DNA of 64,000 nucleotides. Source: Marinobacter salinexigens (GTDB lineage: Bacteria > Pseudomonadota > Gammaproteobacteria > Pseudomonadales > Oleiphilaceae). Each line of letters opens with the position of its first letter. Position 1 is the first letter of the stretch. This document shows, in pieces, positions 26,499-36,384 of this stretch. A program made the position numbers and the translations under genes. The stretch is taken from assembly GCF_008370345.1 (NCBI RefSeq), contig NZ_VTUU01000002.1, forward strand, positions 248,001-312,000. The letters run 5' to 3'. The notes below the pieces were generated by a model. That model did not search any database, was not told the DNA's origin, and saw only the letters and a program-made list of their open reading frames with translations.

Positions 26499-29093
26499 TT
26501 ATTCAACAGAAGCTTCAGCGGCCTTCTTGGTATAGTCTTCCATCTGGTCGAAGTTGAGATACTTGTAGATCTCTTTCGACATGCTGTTCAGATCCTTGGC
26601 GTACTCCATGTACTCCGCAGGTGAAGGCAGTTTGCCCAGCACCGCGCCGACAGCAGCCAGTTCCGCAGAGGTCAGGTACACGTTGGCGCCATCACCCAGA
26701 CGGTTCGGGAAGTTACGGGTAGAAGTGGACAGAACGGTAGACTTCGGAGCCACACGTGCCTGGTTACCCATGCACAGGGAGCAGCCCGGCATCTCGGTGC
26801 GAACACCGGCTGTGCCGTAGGTGTTGAAGTAACCTTCTTCCATCAGCTGTGCCTGGTCCATCTTGGTCGGCGGAGACATCCACAGACGAGTGCTCAGAGG
26901 GCCCTTGTGCTGTTCCAGAAGCTTGCCAGCGGCACGGAAGTGACCGATGTTGGTCATGCAGGAACCGATGAACACTTCGTCAACCTTGTCGCCAGCGACT
27001 TCAGACAGGAACTTGGCATCGTCCGGATCGTTCGGGCAGCAAACGATCGGCTCTTTGATGTCAGCCAGATCGATTTCGATGACGTGAGCGTATTCAGCGT
27101 CCTTGTCGGCACGCATCAGGCTCGGGTTCGCCAGCCATTCTTCCATGGCTTTGGCGCGACGCTCCAGGGTACGCGGATCGCCGTAACCTTCAGCAATCAT
27201 CCAGCGCAGCATGGTGATGTTGGAACGCAGGTACTCAGCAACAGAGTCTTCAGACAGGTTGATGGTACAGCCGGCAGCGGAACGCTCAGCGGAAGCGTCA
27301 GACAGTTCGAACGCCTGCTCAACGGTCAGTTGCTCCAGACCTTCGATCTCCAGGATGCGGCCGGAGAATTCGTTGATCTTGCCTTTCTTCTCAACAGTCA
27401 GGATGCCTTGCTTGATGCCGTACAGCGGAATGGCGTGTACCAGATCACGCAGAGTGATGCCCGGCTGCATTTCGCCTTTGAAGCGAACCAGAACGGACTC
27501 AGGCATATCCAGCGGCATTACGCCGGTAGCGGCTGCGAAAGCAACCAGACCGGAACCAGCCGGGAAGGAGATACCCATCGGGAAACGGGTGTGGGAGTCA
27601 CCACCGGTACCGACGGTGTCTGGCAGGAGCATGCGGTTCAGCCATGAGTGGATGATGCCGTCACCAGGACGCAGGGCAACACCGCCACGAGTCTGGATGA
27701 AGTCCGGCATGGTATGCTGCATCTCAACGTCTACCGGCTTCGGATAAGCCGCAGTGTGACAGAAAGACTGCATAACCAGGTCAGCCTGGAAGCCCAGACA
27801 CGCCAGGTCTTTCAGTTCGTCACGGGTCATCGGGCCAGTGGTGTCCTGAGAGCCAACGGTGGTCATCTTCGGCTCGCAGTAGGTGCCAGGACGAACGCCT
27901 TTGCCTTCTTCCAGACCGCAGGCCTTGCCAACCATCTTCTGGGCCAGTGAGAAGCCTTTGGTACCAGCTTCCGGGTCAACCGGCAGACGGAAGGTGTCGG
28001 TAGCGCCCAGACCCAGAACTTCGCGGGCCTTGTTGGTCAGACCACGACCAATGATCAGCGGGATACGACCGCCGGCCTGAACTTCGTCCAGGATGACGTC
28101 GGATTTGAAGCCAAACTCTGAGATCACTTCACCGGCTTCGTTCAGGATCTTGCCATCATAAGGGCGAATCTCAATGACGTCGCCCATGTTCATATCGTCG
28201 ACAGGAGCTTCAAATACCAGGGCGCCGGCATCTTCCATGGTGTTGAAGAAGATCGGGGCAACCTTGTTACCGATACAGACACCGCCGGCGCGCTTGTTCG
28301 GTACGCCAGGCATGTCTTCACCGAAGTACCACAGCACGGAGTTGGTGCCGGACTTACGGGAAGAACCGGTACCGACAACGTCACCAACAAAGGCAACAGG
28401 CAGGCCTTTGGACTGGATGTCTTCGATCTGCTTGAGTGGACCAGTTACGCCGGGCTCTTCCGGGTTCAGGCCGTCGCGCTCCATTTTGTACATGGCGCGG
28501 GCGTGCAGCGGGATGTCCGGACGGGACCAGGCATCGGGGGCTGGCGAAAGGTCGTCAGTGTTGGTTTCGCCAGTCACCTTGAACACGACCATCTTCATGC
28601 TCTCGGGTACGGCTTTCTTGCCAGTGAACCACTCGGCGTTGGCCCAGGATTCCATGATGCTCTTGGCGACAGCGTTGCCGGCGTCCATTTTTTCCTTCAC
28701 GTCGTTGAAGGCGTCGAACATCAGCAGGGTTTTTTTCAGCTGCTCGCCGGCCAGTTCGGCCAGGTCAGCGTTGTCCAGAAGCTCAACCAGAGTGGCGATG
28801 TTATAGCCACCCTGCATCATGCCCAGCAGCTGGACTGCTTTGCTCTTGTCAATCAGCGGGGAAGACGCTTCGTCTTTAACGATAGCGGTCAGGAAAGCGG
28901 CTTTCACGTAGGCGGCTTCATCCACGCCAGGCGGAATACGGTTTTCCAGGAGGTAAACGAGTGTTTCTTCTTCACCGGCCGGCGGGTTTTTCAGCAGCTC
29001 AACCAGGGCTGCGGTCTGCTCGGCGTTCAGCGGCTTGGGAGGAATACCCAGAGCTTCACGTTCTTTAACGTGTTCACGATAGGCTTCTAACAC
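26499..29093 (-). CDS. acnB: Aconitate hydratase B
   Basis: This TCA-cycle enzyme interconverts citrate and isocitrate. I place the start at GTG 29093 (VLEAYREHV), giving 864 residues, one fewer than E. coli AcnB. The ATG at 29108 would add five residues and itself overlaps a GAGGG ribosome-binding site lying 8 bases before the GTG. The order is a helical HEAT-like domain, a swivel domain and the Fe-S catalytic domains. Cluster cysteines are in GCSLCMGNQ (C-x2-C) and [15 protein letters not shown]. The apo-enzyme is an RNA-binding regulator in other bacteria. Confidence 0.96.
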   Translation of the reverse strand: MLEAYREHVKEREALGIPPKPLNAEQTAALVELLKNPPAGEEETLVYLLENRIPPGVDEAAYVKAAFLTAIVKDEASSPLIDKSKAVQLLGMMQGGYNIATLVELLDNADLAELAGEQLKKTLLMFDAFNDVKEKMDAGNAVAKSIMESWANAEWFTGKKAVPESMKMVVFKVTGETNTDDLSPAPDAWSRPDIPLHARAMYKMERDGLNPEEPGVTGPLKQIEDIQSKGLPVAFVGDVVGTGSSRKSGTNSVLWYFGEDMPGVPNKRAGGVCIGNKVAPIFFNTMEDAGALVFEAPVDDMNMGDVIEIRPYDGKILNEAGEVISEFGFKSDVILDEVQAGGRIPLIIGRGLTNKAREVLGLGATDTFRLPVDPEAGTKGFSLAQKMVGKACGLEEGKGVRPGTYCEPKMTTVGSQDTTGPMTRDELKDLACLGFQADLVMQSFCHTAAYPKPVDVEMQHTMPDFIQTRGGVALRPGDGIIHSWLNRMLLPDTVGTGGDSHTRFPMGISFPAGSGLVAFAAATGVMPLDMPESVLVRFKGEMQPGITLRDLVHAIPLYGIKQGILTVEKKGKINEFSGRILEIEGLEQLTVEQAFELSDASAERSAAGCTINLSEDSVAEYLRSNITMLRWMIAEGYGDPRTLERRAKAMEEWLANPSLMRADKDAEYAHVIEIDLADIKEPIVCCPNDPDDAKFLSEVAGDKVDEVFIGSCMTNIGHFRAAGKLLEQHKGPLSTRLWMSPPTKMDQAQLMEEGYFNTYGTAGVRTEMPGCSLCMGNQARVAPKSTVLSTSTRNFPNRLGDGANVYLTSAELAAVGAVLGKLPSPAEYMEYAKDLNSMSKEIYKYLNFDQMEDYTKKAAEASVE

Positions 29094-29362
29094 GATATGG
29101 ACCCTCATCAGTTGGAATTTTCCGCGCCGATGGCGTCATGCCTGGCGGGTGTTTTACGGCAAAAGGCCACGGGAGCCTCTGAATAACGCCTCAAATCGCC
29201 GCCGGTGATAACAGGTTTTATTCAGAGACACCCTGATCTGGCGCTGCATTCTATAGGAAACCCCTTATAAAGTTAAGTTGGACAGTGGTCTGATGCTTCT
29301 GTTATGGCAGTGCTTGAGTGCGATATACTCCCGCGCTCCATTGAATCACCCCGTATGCCAAC

Positions 29363-29968
29363 ATGAATGACGCCCTGCAAGAGATCCGAAATTTTTTACC
29401 TTGCCGCACGCCCCGGCAGTGGATAGATAATGCCTTGGCCAATCAGGATCTGATGCTGATCGACCATGCCCATTGTGAAAAGAAGGCAGCATCAACCGCG
29501 CTGAGTCTGATGTATCGCTATGTCGATAATACCGATCTTCTGAACAAAATGTCCCGGCTGGCCCGTGAGGAATTGCGGCATTTTGAGCAGGTGTTGGCCA
29601 TTATGAAAAAGCGTGGTGTGGAATACGGCCATCTGAGCCCCGCCCGGTATGCAGCCGGGCTGCGGGAGGAAGTTCGCAAGGACGATCCGGGCCGCCTTGT
29701 TGATGTTTTGATTGTCGGCGCGATTATTGAAGCTCGGTCCTGCGAGCGATTTGCCGAACTTGCCCCGTATCTGGATGATCGACTGGCTGACTTCTACAAC
29801 AGTCTGCTCAAATCAGAGGCGCGTCACTATCAGGACTACCTGGCGCTGGCTGAACAGGCCAATGGAGGCCCTGTGGATGAGAGAGTTGCGGAGTTTCTGG
29901 CCATAGAACGGCGCCTCATTGAAGAGCCTGATTCGGAATTCCGGTTCCACAGCGGCCCGATCCAGTAA
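29363..29968 (+). CDS. miaE: tRNA-(ms2io6A37)-hydroxylase
   Basis: The 201-residue di-iron monooxygenase hydroxylates the isopentenyl chain of the modified adenosine 37 in tRNAs reading U-starting codons. Iron ligands are suggested by Glu/His pairs in HAHCEKKAA (about 36-44), EELRHFEQV (about 68-76) and the later ARSCERFAEL and EARHYQDY helices. Length is usual for the proteobacterial enzyme. It stands alone, divergent from acnB and convergent with the LysR gene. Confidence 0.9.
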   Translation: MNDALQEIRNFLPCRTPRQWIDNALANQDLMLIDHAHCEKKAASTALSLMYRYVDNTDLLNKMSRLAREELRHFEQVLAIMKKRGVEYGHLSPARYAAGLREEVRKDDPGRLVDVLIVGAIIEARSCERFAELAPYLDDRLADFYNSLLKSEARHYQDYLALAEQANGGPVDERVAEFLAIERRLIEEPDSEFRFHSGPIQ

Positions 29969-30007
29969 TCTGCAGATAACGGCCTTGGTGGTGCTGCAAC
30001 CGGGTTC

Positions 30008-30889
30008 TTAAAGTTCCCGGCAAAGCGCCATCCAGGCATCGATGCCAGCGCTGCGGTATTTCTGCTTGTGCAGGATAAAGTAGAACTGGCGGTCGAATCG
30101 CCTGTGGTCTGGAACCCTCAGAGGAACCAGGCTTCCGCGCCTGAAGGCATCTGCCAGAACCACCTCGGACAAACACCCGATGCCGAGATTTGCTTCTACG
30201 GCGCGTTTGATTGCTTCAGTGTGTTCCAGTTCGAGCAGCACATTCAGGTCAGGGAGCAAACCGTGCATCCCTCTTTCAAAACTCTGGCGGGTACCTGACC
30301 CCTGTTCCCGCATGATCCAGGTGGCCGCCCTGAGGTCGTCATCCGTCAGGCTCTGTTTGCGGGCATAGGGGTGGTCTGGTGAACAGAACACCACCAGTTC
30401 ATCCCCGCGCCATGGCAAAACCTCCAGCTCTGAGGATTGCAGTTCGCCCTCAATCAATCCGATATCAAGTTCGAAGTCCCGGACCCGCCGGGCAATGGTG
30501 CTGGTGTTGGCAACCTCCAGCGATACCCGGGGGTGGGTAGGGGTATTCATGTATTGGGCCATAACCCCGACGGCCAGATAGTTACCGATAGTGAGTGTTG
30601 CCCCGACTTTCAAAGCTCCGACCTCGGTATGTTTGCTGAAGGCCTGTTCGAGTTCATTGGCCTGGGCCAGAACGGCTTCCACTTTAGGGCGGTAGAGGCG
30701 TCCTAATTCGTTCAGTTGCAATCGTTTGCCAACCCGGTCGAACAGCTGGATGTCAAACTGGTTTTCCAGTTCTTTCAGTGCGCTACTGGCGGCAGACTGT
30801 GACATCGCCAGGGATTCGGCGGCGCGGGTTATGTTCTGGAAATGTGCCGCGGCGAGGAAGACTTCCAGTTGCCGGAAACTGTATTTCAT
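30008..30889 (-). CDS. finR: LysR-type regulator, FinR-like
   Basis: The 293-residue LysR protein has an N-terminal winged helix-turn-helix (ITRAAESLAMSQSAASSALKELE, about 19-41) and a periplasmic-binding-like effector domain. It is transcribed divergently from fpr with 159 bases between. In Pseudomonas the LysR regulator FinR sits in exactly this position and activates fpr under oxidative or sulfite stress. The symbol rests on family plus position. Confidence 0.8.
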   Translation of the reverse strand: MKYSFRQLEVFLAAAHFQNITRAAESLAMSQSAASSALKELENQFDIQLFDRVGKRLQLNELGRLYRPKVEAVLAQANELEQAFSKHTEVGALKVGATLTIGNYLAVGVMAQYMNTPTHPRVSLEVANTSTIARRVRDFELDIGLIEGELQSSELEVLPWRGDELVVFCSPDHPYARKQSLTDDDLRAATWIMREQGSGTRQSFERGMHGLLPDLNVLLELEHTEAIKRAVEANLGIGCLSEVVLADAFRRGSLVPLRVPDHRRFDRQFYFILHKQKYRSAGIDAWMALCREL

Positions 30890-30933
30890 GTCGGAACGCT
30901 CTATATCGATTTAGTCGAATAAGGTTATGAAAA

Positions 30934-30967
30934 TATCCCGTTTTCCCGATAGGTTAGTGTCGGGATA
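30934..30967. promoter_or_regulatory. Inverted repeat in the finR-fpr intergenic region
   Basis: TATCCCG (30934-30940) and CGGGATA (30961-30967) form a perfect 7-bp inverted repeat with a 20-base spacer, with a further TCCCGATA copy between them. The placement between divergent finR and fpr suggests an operator, probably for FinR, although spacing differs from the usual short LysR T-N11-A box. Confidence 0.45.
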
Positions 30968-31048
30968 CAATGAACGCAATTCAAACTTGAACTTTAGCCG
31001 CTGTCATTAGTGTAGCGTGCGCCGCATGGGTAAGAGGTCTACCGACAA

Positions 31049-31819
31049 ATGAGCAATCTTATTAAAGAAACCGTCACCAGCGTTCACCACTGGAATGATA
31101 CCCTGTTCAGCTTCAAGACCAGCCGTGACCCCGGCCTGCGATTCAAGAACGGACACTTTGTGATGATCGGTCTGGAGACTGATGGCAAACCGTTGATGCG
31201 GGCGTACAGCATTGCCAGTGCGAACTACGAAGAAGAGCTTGAATTCTTCTCTATTAAAGTACAGGACGGCCCGCTGACATCCAGACTGCAAAAGATCCAG
31301 CCGGGTGATGAAATTCTGGTGAGCCGGAAACCTACTGGAACCCTCATTCTGGACAACCTTCTGCCCGGCAAGAATCTCTGGCTGATCAGCACCGGAACAG
31401 GGCTGGCTCCTTTTATGAGCATCATTAAGGACCCGGAAGTATACGAGGCATTCGACAAAGTCATTCTGACCCACGGCGTTCGCTACGTATCTGAGCTGGC
31501 ATATCAGAAAGATATCGAAGCGCTCCCTGAAAATGAATTCTTCGGCGAAATGGTTCAGGGCAAACTGCTGTACTACCCGACGGTAACGCGGGAAGAATTC
31601 CGCAACCAGGGGCGCCTAACGGATGCAATGGAAACCGGAAAGATCACAACTGATCTCGGATTGCCGAAGTTTGATGTTGAAAATGATCGTTTCATGATCT
31701 GTGGTAGCCCGAGCATGCTCAAGGATACCTGCGCGATCCTGGACAATATGGGCTTCAGGGAAGCGCGTGGTGGAGATATGGGACACTACGTGATCGAACG
31801 GGCTTTTGTTGAGCAGTAA
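31049..31819 (+). CDS. fpr: Ferredoxin/flavodoxin-NADP+ reductase
   Basis: The 256-residue FAD enzyme moves electrons between NADPH and ferredoxin or flavodoxin. The FAD motif RAYSIAS (about 51-57), the NADP site STGTGLAPF (about 114-122) and the bacterial-type C-terminus ending in VERAFVEQ are present. Length and the extended C-terminal tail match the bacterial subclass that includes Pseudomonas and E. coli Fpr. It is divergent from its probable regulator finR. Confidence 0.93.
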   Translation: MSNLIKETVTSVHHWNDTLFSFKTSRDPGLRFKNGHFVMIGLETDGKPLMRAYSIASANYEEELEFFSIKVQDGPLTSRLQKIQPGDEILVSRKPTGTLILDNLLPGKNLWLISTGTGLAPFMSIIKDPEVYEAFDKVILTHGVRYVSELAYQKDIEALPENEFFGEMVQGKLLYYPTVTREEFRNQGRLTDAMETGKITTDLGLPKFDVENDRFMICGSPSMLKDTCAILDNMGFREARGGDMGHYVIERAFVEQ

Positions 31820-31907
31820 ACCAGTACATCACGCTGGCATATCGTTCCATCATCGCTCGCTGTTATGATCCGGCACTATCTGGCCTGGATCATGGGAGAG
31901 GTGAGCG

Positions 31908-32828
31908 GTGGTGACAAGCGCCCTGATGAAGAGTGCCCTGGTGAAGAGTGCCCTGCTGAAGAATGGCCTGGTGATACTGATGTTCTGTTTGGCTGCGCTC
32001 CTTGCAGGATGTGAGGGGGGCAGCGATGAAGTACCGACGGCTGCCGCGAAACTGGACCGGGACATCGAACTGATCCTTCAGCCTGCCGAGTTGGATTGGG
32101 TGGGGCAGAAGATCTTTCAGAATGAATGCGCTGGTCAGTTTGAATGTCTTGTGCACTGGAATGTAGGCGAAGCATTTCCCTCCCTCGGCATCGGCCATTT
32201 CATCTGGTATCCGGAAGGTGTGAATGGAAAGTTCACGGAAAGCTTTCCGGATCTTGTCCAATACATGATTCAGCGGAAAGCATCTGTCCCGGGTTGGCTT
32301 CAAAGCCTGGATCCTCTGGATGCGCCCTGGCCAGACCGGTCGTCGTTTCTTGAACTTGAGAATTCAGACCGTGTGGCAGAGTTTCGGGAGTTCCTTGCGG
32401 AAACTCAGGGTGTTCAGGCCAGGTTTATGTTCCAGAGAGCCGGGGGTTCACTGGCCAACATTATTGCCGCAGTCCCGGAGGGTGAGGTCAGGGACGCTGT
32501 CATTGGCCATCTGCGAGCGCTTGCTTCTACCCCGGGCGGTGTCTATGCCCTGGTGGACTACGTCAATTTCAAGGGGGAAGGACTTTCCGAAAGCGAACGC
32601 TATAAAGGGCAGGGCTGGGGGCTGCGCCAGGTGTTGGTCGAGATGGATTCGGTGGACGACCATCCGGCTCTGGATCGTTTCAGGGAAGCCGCAGGCAGGG
32701 TGCTCACCCGGCGGGCGCAAAATGCTGACAATGAAATAGAGCGAACCCGCTGGCTGGCTGGCTGGATGAAGCGGCTGGAGACGTACAGGGAGCCAGACAA
32801 TCTTTTGGTGCATCCTGTCGGTGGTTAG
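31908..32828 (+). CDS. Uncharacterised lipoprotein with lysozyme-like GIGH motif
   Basis: I do not recognise a named family. The 306-residue protein starts at GTG 31908, after GGGAGAG with 7-base spacing. It has a lipoprotein signal peptide ending in the lipobox LAGC (Cys about 35), so it should be membrane-anchored. The segment WNVGEAFPSLGIGHFIWYPEG (about 77-97; Glu about 66 in NECAG precedes it) resembles the Glu...GIGH core of phage-type lysozymes, hinting at a murein or glycan role. A second conserved-looking part is ALVDYVNFKGEG..GWGLRQVL (about 209-240). The signal peptide contains a threefold SALxK repeat. It stands alone between fpr and the ABC importer. Confidence 0.7.
   Translation: MVTSALMKSALVKSALLKNGLVILMFCLAALLAGCEGGSDEVPTAAAKLDRDIELILQPAELDWVGQKIFQNECAGQFECLVHWNVGEAFPSLGIGHFIWYPEGVNGKFTESFPDLVQYMIQRKASVPGWLQSLDPLDAPWPDRSSFLELENSDRVAEFREFLAETQGVQARFMFQRAGGSLANIIAAVPEGEVRDAVIGHLRALASTPGGVYALVDYVNFKGEGLSESERYKGQGWGLRQVLVEMDSVDDHPALDRFREAAGRVLTRRAQNADNEIERTRWLAGWMKRLETYREPDNLLVHPVGG
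31917..31976 (+). repeat. 15-bp tandem repeat in the lipoprotein signal-peptide region
   Basis: Three units of 15 bases (31917-31931, 31932-31946, 31947-31961), each encoding SALxK, are followed by a degenerate fourth (NGLVI). The unit is a multiple of three, so a change in copy number would keep the frame and only lengthen or shorten the positively charged signal-peptide start. Confidence 0.8.
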
Positions 32829-32927
32829 GCACAATTGCTGTGCATGTTCAGGACTCTCATTTCATATATTCTTTTATTTTGTTCTTATGCTTTACATTCC
32901 CCTTTTTTAAATCAATAGGTTGTGGGC

Positions 32928-32946
32928 TTTGGCTCGCAACTTGCTC
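32928..32946 (+). promoter_or_regulatory. Sigma-54 promoter of the amino-acid ABC importer
   Basis: TTTGGCTCGCAACTTGCTC has the invariant GG (32931-32932) and GC (32943-32944) separated by exactly 10 bases, matching TGGCACG-N4-TTGC with one mismatch. It is 48 bases before the aapJ ATG in an otherwise AT-rich upstream region. RpoN control of acidic amino-acid uptake is known in pseudomonads. Confidence 0.75.
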
Positions 32947-32993
32947 AACTGCCTTCTCAGCGGATAAACCAATCGACGTTTGGAGATATCAGG

Positions 32994-34019
32994 ATGAGAA
33001 AGGCGAAATCTATTGCTCTGGGTGTAGCGTTGGCGTTAGGAGCCACTGTGGCGTCAGGTGTTATGGCCGCCACCACACTTGAAAATGTCATGGAGAAAGG
33101 ACGTCTGCAGTGTGGCGTAACCACGGGCCTTCCGGGCTTCTCTCAGCCGGACGAAAAAGGCAACTGGACAGGGATTGATGTAGATACCTGTCGCGCAATG
33201 GCCGCCGCCATTTTTGGTGACCCTAAAGCTGTTGACTTTACACCGCTGACAGCCAAAGAGCGTTTTACTGCACTGCAGTCAGGTGAGATTGACGTGCTGT
33301 CCAGAAATACCACGTGGACTCTTACCCGGGACGTATCGCTGGGCCTCAATTTCGCCGGTGTGAATTACTACGATGGGCAGGGCTTTCTCGTAAGCAAAGA
33401 TATCGGTGTAAACGACGCGGCTGAGCTCGATGGTGCGACTGTCTGTATTCAGGCCGGTACAACCACTGAATTGAATCTCGCAGATTATTTCCGCGCCAAA
33501 AGCATGGAGTTCAAGCCTATTGTATTTGATACATCTGAACAGACTGTGCAGGGTTTTGCCGCCGGTCGTTGCGACGTACTGACTTCGGATCGCTCCCAGT
33601 TGGCAGCATTGCGTTCCAAACTGGCTGACCCCAGCTCGGCAAAAATTCTGCCCAATACCATTTCCAAAGAGCCGCTGGGGCCGGTCGTCCGCCAGGGGGA
33701 TGATCAGTGGTTCAATATCGTAAAGTGGGTGCTGTCTGTACAGATCAACGCGGAAGAACTGGGCGTTACCAGTTCGAATGCCGACGATATGCTCAAGTCT
33801 GATAATCCGAGCATTCAGCGCCTCCTGGGTACAGACGGGGACATGGGTGCGAAGCTTGGTCTTCCAGCGGACTTCGGATACAAAGTTGTGTCTCTGGTGG
33901 GTAATTACGGTGAGATCTACGATCGAAACGTCGGCCCTGACACCCCTCTTGGCCTCGACCGGGGCATCAATGCTCTCTGGAACGACGGCGGCATCCTCTA
34001 CGCTCCTCCCGTCCGCTAA
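32994..34019 (+). CDS. aapJ: Amino-acid ABC transporter substrate-binding protein (AapJ type)
   Basis: The 341-residue periplasmic binding protein is of the general L-amino-acid (Aap) family. I choose ATG 32994, after TGGAGATATCAGG, because the following residues form a normal signal peptide (MRKAKSIALGVALALGATVA, cleaved near VMA/ATT). The core shows LQCGVTTGLPGFS, GIDVDTCRAMAAA and QSGEIDVLSRNTTWT, hallmarks of AapJ. It is first in a four-gene set with two permeases and an ATPase, behind a sigma-54 promoter. The family prefers glutamate, aspartate and other polar amino acids. Confidence 0.92.
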   Translation: MRKAKSIALGVALALGATVASGVMAATTLENVMEKGRLQCGVTTGLPGFSQPDEKGNWTGIDVDTCRAMAAAIFGDPKAVDFTPLTAKERFTALQSGEIDVLSRNTTWTLTRDVSLGLNFAGVNYYDGQGFLVSKDIGVNDAAELDGATVCIQAGTTTELNLADYFRAKSMEFKPIVFDTSEQTVQGFAAGRCDVLTSDRSQLAALRSKLADPSSAKILPNTISKEPLGPVVRQGDDQWFNIVKWVLSVQINAEELGVTSSNADDMLKSDNPSIQRLLGTDGDMGAKLGLPADFGYKVVSLVGNYGEIYDRNVGPDTPLGLDRGINALWNDGGILYAPPVR

Positions 34020-34111
34020 TACCTGAAAAGCACGCAGCGTGACCTGTCGATCTGGCGGGTGCGCTGCCGTATCTGATGCACTCAGTAGTTGCTCGGCTGA
34101 TCAGGGAACGC

Positions 34112-35299
34112 ATGAAAAAACAAGCGATCAATGCCCGAACTTATGGGGTTAAACCGTGGTATGACCCGCGAGTACGCTCGCTTGTCTATCAAACACTTGC
34201 TATTGCGCTCGTATTTTGGGGTGGGTGGGTTCTCGTAGAGAATACGCTATCCAACATGGCGAGTCGGGGGATCAGCACCGGCTTTGGTTTCCTCGATGAG
34301 ACAGCCGGGTTTGGCATTATCATGCACCTGGTACCTTACGACGCGACCATGTCTTACGGCCGGACTTTCTGGGTCGGCCTGGCCAACACCCTTCTTGTTT
34401 CTTGCATGGGTGTGATTGCTGCAACGGTTCTGGGGTTCATTATCGGGGTGGCCCGCCTGTCCAGTAACTGGCTGATTGCCAAGTTGGCTCTGGTCTACAT
34501 CGAGGTTATTCGGAACATTCCGTTGCTCCTGCAGATTTTCTTCTGGTACTTCGCTGTTCTCAGCAACTTGCCCTCGCCGCGCCAGAGTGCGGATCTGGGC
34601 AGCGCTCTGTTTATCAACAATCGGGGGCTCTATCTTCCGCAACCGGTACCCCAGGAGGGCTTCGGCCTATTTATTGCCGGGGTTGTGCTCGCGGTCTTTG
34701 CAGTCGTTTGGGTGGCAAAGTGGGCTAGGAAAAGGCAGCTTGCAACCGGGGAGCGCTTTCCAATGGTCAAAGTCGCCCTCGCCATTCTGGTTACCGTGCC
34801 TTTCGTGGCTTATGTCATCGCCGGGGACCCTCTCGGATGGGATGTGCCCGCACTGAAGGGGTTCAACTTTAAAGGTGGTATCACTGTCATTCCCGAGCTG
34901 GCAGCGCTCTGGATTGCGTTGTCTTTATATACCGCAAGCTTTATTGCGGAAATTGTGCGTTCCGGGATTTTGTCTGTCAGCAAGGGGCAGACAGAGGCCG
35001 CTAACGCGTTGGGGCTTCCAAACCGGTTAACGCTTCGTTTAGTGGTTATTCCACAGTCGTTGAGGGTCATTATCCCGCCACTCACCAGCCAATACCTGAA
35101 CCTGGTCAAGAACTCATCGCTCGCGACGGCCATTGGCTATCCCGATCTTGTGGCGGTGTTTATGGGGACAACGCTGAATCAGACAGGGCAGGCGGTTGAA
35201 GTAGTCGCGATGACCATGGCGGTGTATCTAACCATCAGTTTGCTGATCTCGTTGCTTATGAACCTGTACAACCGGGCCGTAGCCATTAAGGAGCGATGA
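34112..35299 (+). CDS. aapQ: Amino-acid ABC transporter permease (AapQ type)
   Basis: This 395-residue inner-membrane permease forms half of the transport channel. ATG 34112 follows AGGGAACG; an in-frame ATG at 34076 lacks a ribosome-binding site. One N-terminal helix, a large insert typical of the Aap group (about 150-270) and the His/Glu/polar permease core follow. The EAA-like loop contacting the ATPase is near TEAANALGLPNRL (about 302-314). The stop overlaps the aapM start. Confidence 0.92.
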   Translation: MKKQAINARTYGVKPWYDPRVRSLVYQTLAIALVFWGGWVLVENTLSNMASRGISTGFGFLDETAGFGIIMHLVPYDATMSYGRTFWVGLANTLLVSCMGVIAATVLGFIIGVARLSSNWLIAKLALVYIEVIRNIPLLLQIFFWYFAVLSNLPSPRQSADLGSALFINNRGLYLPQPVPQEGFGLFIAGVVLAVFAVVWVAKWARKRQLATGERFPMVKVALAILVTVPFVAYVIAGDPLGWDVPALKGFNFKGGITVIPELAALWIALSLYTASFIAEIVRSGILSVSKGQTEAANALGLPNRLTLRLVVIPQSLRVIIPPLTSQYLNLVKNSSLATAIGYPDLVAVFMGTTLNQTGQAVEVVAMTMAVYLTISLLISLLMNLYNRAVAIKER

Positions 35300-36384
35300 T
35301 GACCGACCTGAGTGTGATGCCGCCAAAAAAGGCGATTGGCCCGATTCAATGGATGAAAAGAAACCTGTTCTCAACCTGGTACAACGTGGTGCTCACGCTG
35401 GTAGTTGCCTATCTGATCGTGACCAGTGTCGGGCCGCTGATCAGTTGGTTCTTTGTTGATGCCAACTTCATGGGTAGTGACCCCAAGGATTGTAGCGGTG
35501 CTGGTGCCTGCTGGGTGTTTATCAGCCAGCGACTGGATTTCTTTATTTATGGATTTTATCCGGGCGAGCAACAGTGGCGGGTTGATCTTATGTTCCTGTT
35601 GCTTGCTGTGGCATTTGTTCCCCAGTTCATAGAGAGATTTCCCGGGAGGAAGTGGCTCGGATTATTCGGGGTCGTCGGTTTGCCTGTGGCGGGCTATATC
35701 CTCATCCCTGGTGGGCCATTCGGGCTTTCTGAGGTTGAGAGCACCAAGTGGGGCGGTTTGATGTTGACGTTGATTCTTGCCTATATCGGCATTATTGCGT
35801 CGTTGCCCATAGGTATCCTGTTGGCGCTTGGGCGCCGTTCAGAGATGCCGATTATTCGCGGGCTGTGTGTTGTGTTCATTGAGGTGTGGCGGGCGGTTCC
35901 GCTGATCACCGTGCTTTTTATGGCATCGGTGATGTTGCCGCTGTTTCTCCCTGAGGGACTCAATTTCGAAAAGCTTGCGCGTGCCCTGATCGGTATCACA
36001 TTGTGGCAGTCGGCCTACATGGCTGAGGTGATTCGCGGCGGCTTGCAGGCGATTCCGCGGGGACAATATGAAGCCGCAAGCGCGCTGGGGCTTGGGTATT
36101 GGCGGAAAATGGGGCTGGTGGTGCTTCCCCAGGCGCTGAAGCTGGTCATCCCGGGCATTGTTAATACCTTTATCTCACTGTTCAAGGACACCACGCTGGT
36201 ACTCATTATCGGCCTGCTGGATATTCTGGGAACGGTCCAATCTACGGTCACAGACCCCTCTTGGCAGAACGTTGCTGTCGAAGGCTACGTATTTGTGGCG
36301 TTCTGTTTCTGGGTCTTCTGCTTCGGTATCTCCAGATACAGCCAAAGCCTTGAACGTAAACTCGACACTGGTCATAAATCGTGA
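35296..36384 (+). CDS. aapM: Amino-acid ABC transporter permease (AapM type)
   Basis: This second membrane permease of the importer has 362 residues. Several hydrophobic segments flank a loop rich in Gly/Pro, and the ATPase-contact loop is visible as [14 protein letters not shown] (about 256-269). ATGATG at 35296-35301 offers two adjacent starts; AAGGAG lies just upstream. It overlaps aapQ by 4 bases and aapP by 1-4 bases, showing tight coupling. Confidence 0.92.
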   Translation: MMTDLSVMPPKKAIGPIQWMKRNLFSTWYNVVLTLVVAYLIVTSVGPLISWFFVDANFMGSDPKDCSGAGACWVFISQRLDFFIYGFYPGEQQWRVDLMFLLLAVAFVPQFIERFPGRKWLGLFGVVGLPVAGYILIPGGPFGLSEVESTKWGGLMLTLILAYIGIIASLPIGILLALGRRSEMPIIRGLCVVFIEVWRAVPLITVLFMASVMLPLFLPEGLNFEKLARALIGITLWQSAYMAEVIRGGLQAIPRGQYEAASALGLGYWRKMGLVVLPQALKLVIPGIVNTFISLFKDTTLVLIIGLLDILGTVQSTVTDPSWQNVAVEGYVFVAFCFWVFCFGISRYSQSLERKLDTGHKS

